From assembly GCA_963756455.1 (NCBI GenBank), contig CAVWNC010000001.1:806001-870000 (forward strand): a stretch of DNA of 64,000 bases. The letters are read 5' to 3'. The stretch comes from DASQPA01 sp963756455 (GTDB lineage Bacteria; Acidobacteriota; Thermoanaerobaculia; Multivoradales; UBA5704). This document shows positions 62,486-64,000 of this stretch, piece by piece (the first letter of the stretch is position 1; each line of letters opens with the position of its first letter). The position numbers and the translations under genes were made by a program. The notes under the pieces are model-generated. The model had not been told where the DNA came from. It saw nothing but the letters and a program-made list of their open reading frames with translations, and did not search any database.

Positions 62486-62725
62486 ATGGACGACAGAGCC
62501 GACAACAAGGTCGACAGCAAATTCCGTTTCGTGCTGGTGGCCGCCCAGCGGGCCGAGCAGCTGATGCGCGGCGCGCGGCCGAAGGTCGAGGCGGGCAAGC
62601 GCAAGCCGACCCGGGTGGCCATGCAGGAGGTCGACGCGAACCTCGTCGATTGGGACTACGGTCCGGCCCCCCTCCCCGAGCCCGCCGCCGCCGAGACCCA
62701 GGAAGCGACGGAAGAGGTCCACTAG
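62486..62725 (+). CDS. rpoZ: RNA polymerase omega subunit
   Basis: Protein of 79 aa with AAGGAGAGC before the ATG. The omega core is FRFVLVAAQRAEQLMRGARP, followed by KRKPTRVAMQEVDANLVDW. It promotes RNA polymerase assembly. The Ala/Glu-rich tail is short. Position after gmk and before coaBC is typical. Confidence 0.93.
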   Translation: MDDRADNKVDSKFRFVLVAAQRAEQLMRGARPKVEAGKRKPTRVAMQEVDANLVDWDYGPAPLPEPAAAETQEATEEVH

Positions 62726-62771
62726 GCCCGCTCCGGGTCTCTTTTCCTTGCGAGCGAAGCCGGGAGTCACG

Positions 62772-63965
62772 GTGCGCATCCTCCTGGGAGTGAGCGGCGG
62801 CATCGCGGCTTTCAAATCGGCCGAGCTGGTAAGGCGCCTCAAGGGGAACGGCCACGAAGTGCGTTGCGCCCTCACCCGGAGCGCGGCGGCCTTCGTCACC
62901 CCCTTGACCCTGGAGGTTCTGACGGGCGAGCCGGTCTACCAGGAGGAGTACCTGACGGCCTCCGGGAGCGGCTTGGAGGCGCACATCGAGGCGGCGCATT
63001 GGGCCGAGGCGCTCGTCGTGGCGCCGGCGACCGCAAACCTCCTCGCCCGCCTCGCCCTGGGGCTCGCCGACGATTTTTTGACCACCACCGCCCTCGCCTT
63101 CTCCGGCCCGGTCGTCGTGGCGCCCGCCATGCACGCCGTCATGTGGGAGAAGGAGACCGTCCGGGAGCACGTCGCGACCCTCGCCCGGCGCGGGGTGCGG
63201 ATCGTCGGCCCGGTCGCCGGCCCCCTCGCCTCGGGAGAGGTGGGGATGGGCCGCATGGCCGAGCCGGAGGAGATCGCCGCGGCGATCGAGGCGCTCGGCG
63301 CGACGGGGACGCTCGCGGGGAAAAACGTCCTGGTCACGGCCGGCCCCACCCACGAGCCCATCGACCCCGTCCGCTTCCTGGGCAACCGATCGAGCGGCCG
63401 GATGGGCTTCGCCCTCGCCGCCGAGGCGGCGCGGCGGGGAGCGGCGGTCACCCTGGTCGCCGGCCCGGTCGAGCTCCAGACGCCTCCGGGCCCCCACCAT
63501 CGCCTGACCCGGATCGACGTCACGACGGCGGAGGAGATGGAGCGCGCGGTGCGCCAGAACGCCCCGGCCGCCGACCTCGTCCTCATGGCGGCGGCGGTCG
63601 CCGACTTCCGGCCGCGGAGCGCCGCGCCGGAGAAGATCAAGAAAGAGGGCGGCGCGCCCACCCTGGAGCTCGAAGCGACCCCCGACATCCTGGCCGGCCT
63701 CCGCGCTCTCGCCCCCAGGGCGGTGGTGGTGGGCTTCGCCGCCGAGACGACGAACCTGGACGCCCACGCCCGCGCCAAGCTCGCCCGCAAGGGGGTCGAC
63801 TTCCTCGTCGCCAACGACGTCTCGCGCCGCGACATCGCCTTCGGCAGCGAGGCCAACGAGGTGACCGTCTACCGCCCCGAGGGCGAGCCGGTCTTCCTCT
63901 CCCGGCGCCCCAAGCGGGAGCTGGCGGCGGACCTCCTCGATCTCTTCTGGATAGCGAGGATCTGA
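62772..63965 (+). CDS. coaBC: Bifunctional phosphopantothenoylcysteine decarboxylase/phosphopantothenate-cysteine ligase
   Basis: Protein of 397 aa from GTG 62772 (GGGAG upstream; a TTG at 62748 would add 8 residues). CoaC part (FMN): GVSGGIAAFKSAELVRRL, HIEAAHWAEALVVAPATANLLARL and APAMHAVMW (His instead of the usual Asn of PAMN). The clamp loop reads LASGEVGMGRMAEP, with Ser where E. coli has Cys158. CoaB part: NVLVTAGPTHEPIDPVRFLGNRSSGRMG (in parts), AAAVADFRP, LEATPDIL, VGFAAET and VANDVS. It supplies CoA, and hence the phosphopantetheine arm that the NRPS needs. Confidence 0.94.
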   Translation: MRILLGVSGGIAAFKSAELVRRLKGNGHEVRCALTRSAAAFVTPLTLEVLTGEPVYQEEYLTASGSGLEAHIEAAHWAEALVVAPATANLLARLALGLADDFLTTTALAFSGPVVVAPAMHAVMWEKETVREHVATLARRGVRIVGPVAGPLASGEVGMGRMAEPEEIAAAIEALGATGTLAGKNVLVTAGPTHEPIDPVRFLGNRSSGRMGFALAAEAARRGAAVTLVAGPVELQTPPGPHHRLTRIDVTTAEEMERAVRQNAPAADLVLMAAAVADFRPRSAAPEKIKKEGGAPTLELEATPDILAGLRALAPRAVVVGFAAETTNLDAHARAKLARKGVDFLVANDVSRRDIAFGSEANEVTVYRPEGEPVFLSRRPKRELAADLLDLFWIARI

Positions 63966-63967
63966 CG

Positions 63968-64000
63968 ATGGCGAAGAGCGCGGCTCCCTCCCGGTCTCCC
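63968..64000 (+). CDS. Start of a downstream gene (cut by the window end)
   Basis: An ATG two bases after the coaBC stop opens MAKSAAPSRSP and runs off the window. Tight spacing suggests a further operon member. Eleven residues are too few to identify it. Confidence 0.4.
   Translation, partial: MAKSAAPSRSP

Overview
The window looks like a chromosomal segment of a high-GC Gram-negative bacterium. It carries lipid A genes (lpxB, msbA, a DUF374-type acyltransferase), many Sec/Tat-exported proteins, and housekeeping genes in the order rpsA - HU/IHF - HIT - lpxB - msbA - acyltransferase - yicC - gmk - rpoZ - coaBC. From memory, this order and the protein style (DUF7450 repeats, HD-GYP plus Roadblock, giant multicopper oxidase) best fit Acidobacteriota, perhaps Thermoanaerobaculia. 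That placement is inference, since no rRNA or marker search was possible.

Layout. 1-3.2 kb (minus): a fructose PTS pair, fruB (EIIA-HPr-EI fusion) and fruK (cut by the window edge). 3.3-6.4 kb: a small HTH-like protein, a frameshifted zinc-finger/helical-repeat protein, a small exported peptide and a toxin-antitoxin pair. 6.5-18.6 kb: one very large NRPS gene (3970 aa) with three C-A-T modules, a sulfotransferase domain and a terminal thioesterase. It is preceded by a short array of 22-bp repeats. 18.7-25.9 kb: exported proteins, an M19 dipeptidase, an HD-GYP phosphodiesterase with a Roadblock partner, aat, a DUF3187 outer-membrane protein, an antitoxin remnant and an SDR oxidoreductase. 26-29.1 kb: two exported proteins, one with a c-type heme motif. 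29.2-31.3 kb: a decayed TIR / Ser-Thr kinase / SUMF1 locus. 31.3-43.7 kb (minus): a Tat-exported amidase, then a tightly overlapping electron-transfer/copper operon (giant multicopper oxidase, YncE-like propeller, double SCO1, cytochrome c-periplasmic binding fusion). 43.8-45.3 kb: an esterase and a VOC protein. 45.6-45.7 kb: a 20-bp tandem array. 45.8-47.6 kb: a fatty acyl-AMP ligase. 47.7-51.2 kb: a CBS-tRNA nucleotidyltransferase-like protein, an exported protein, rsmD and a small protein. 51.3-53.5 kb: a non-coding, repeat-rich zone with an orphan lanthipeptide-like precursor, a gene remnant and a 22-bp palindromic array. 53.4-64 kb: the housekeeping cluster.

How the parts connect. The NRPS is self-contained and ends in its own TE. 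Its first C domain needs an acyl or aminoacyl donor, and the stand-alone FAAL is the only candidate activating enzyme in the window, though it is 27 kb away. The copper operon reads as one translationally coupled unit: a cuproenzyme, its SCO-type copper chaperone and c-type electron carriers. Several loci are interrupted by single-base changes in G runs (4428-4431, 31175-31178, 52430-52432). This could be real decay or homopolymer errors in the assembly.

The most unusual items are the NRPS with a CurM-like sulfotransferase before an EntF-like TE, the 22-bp palindromic repeat family present at two loci, and the Cys-rich GG-leader precursor without modification enzymes.
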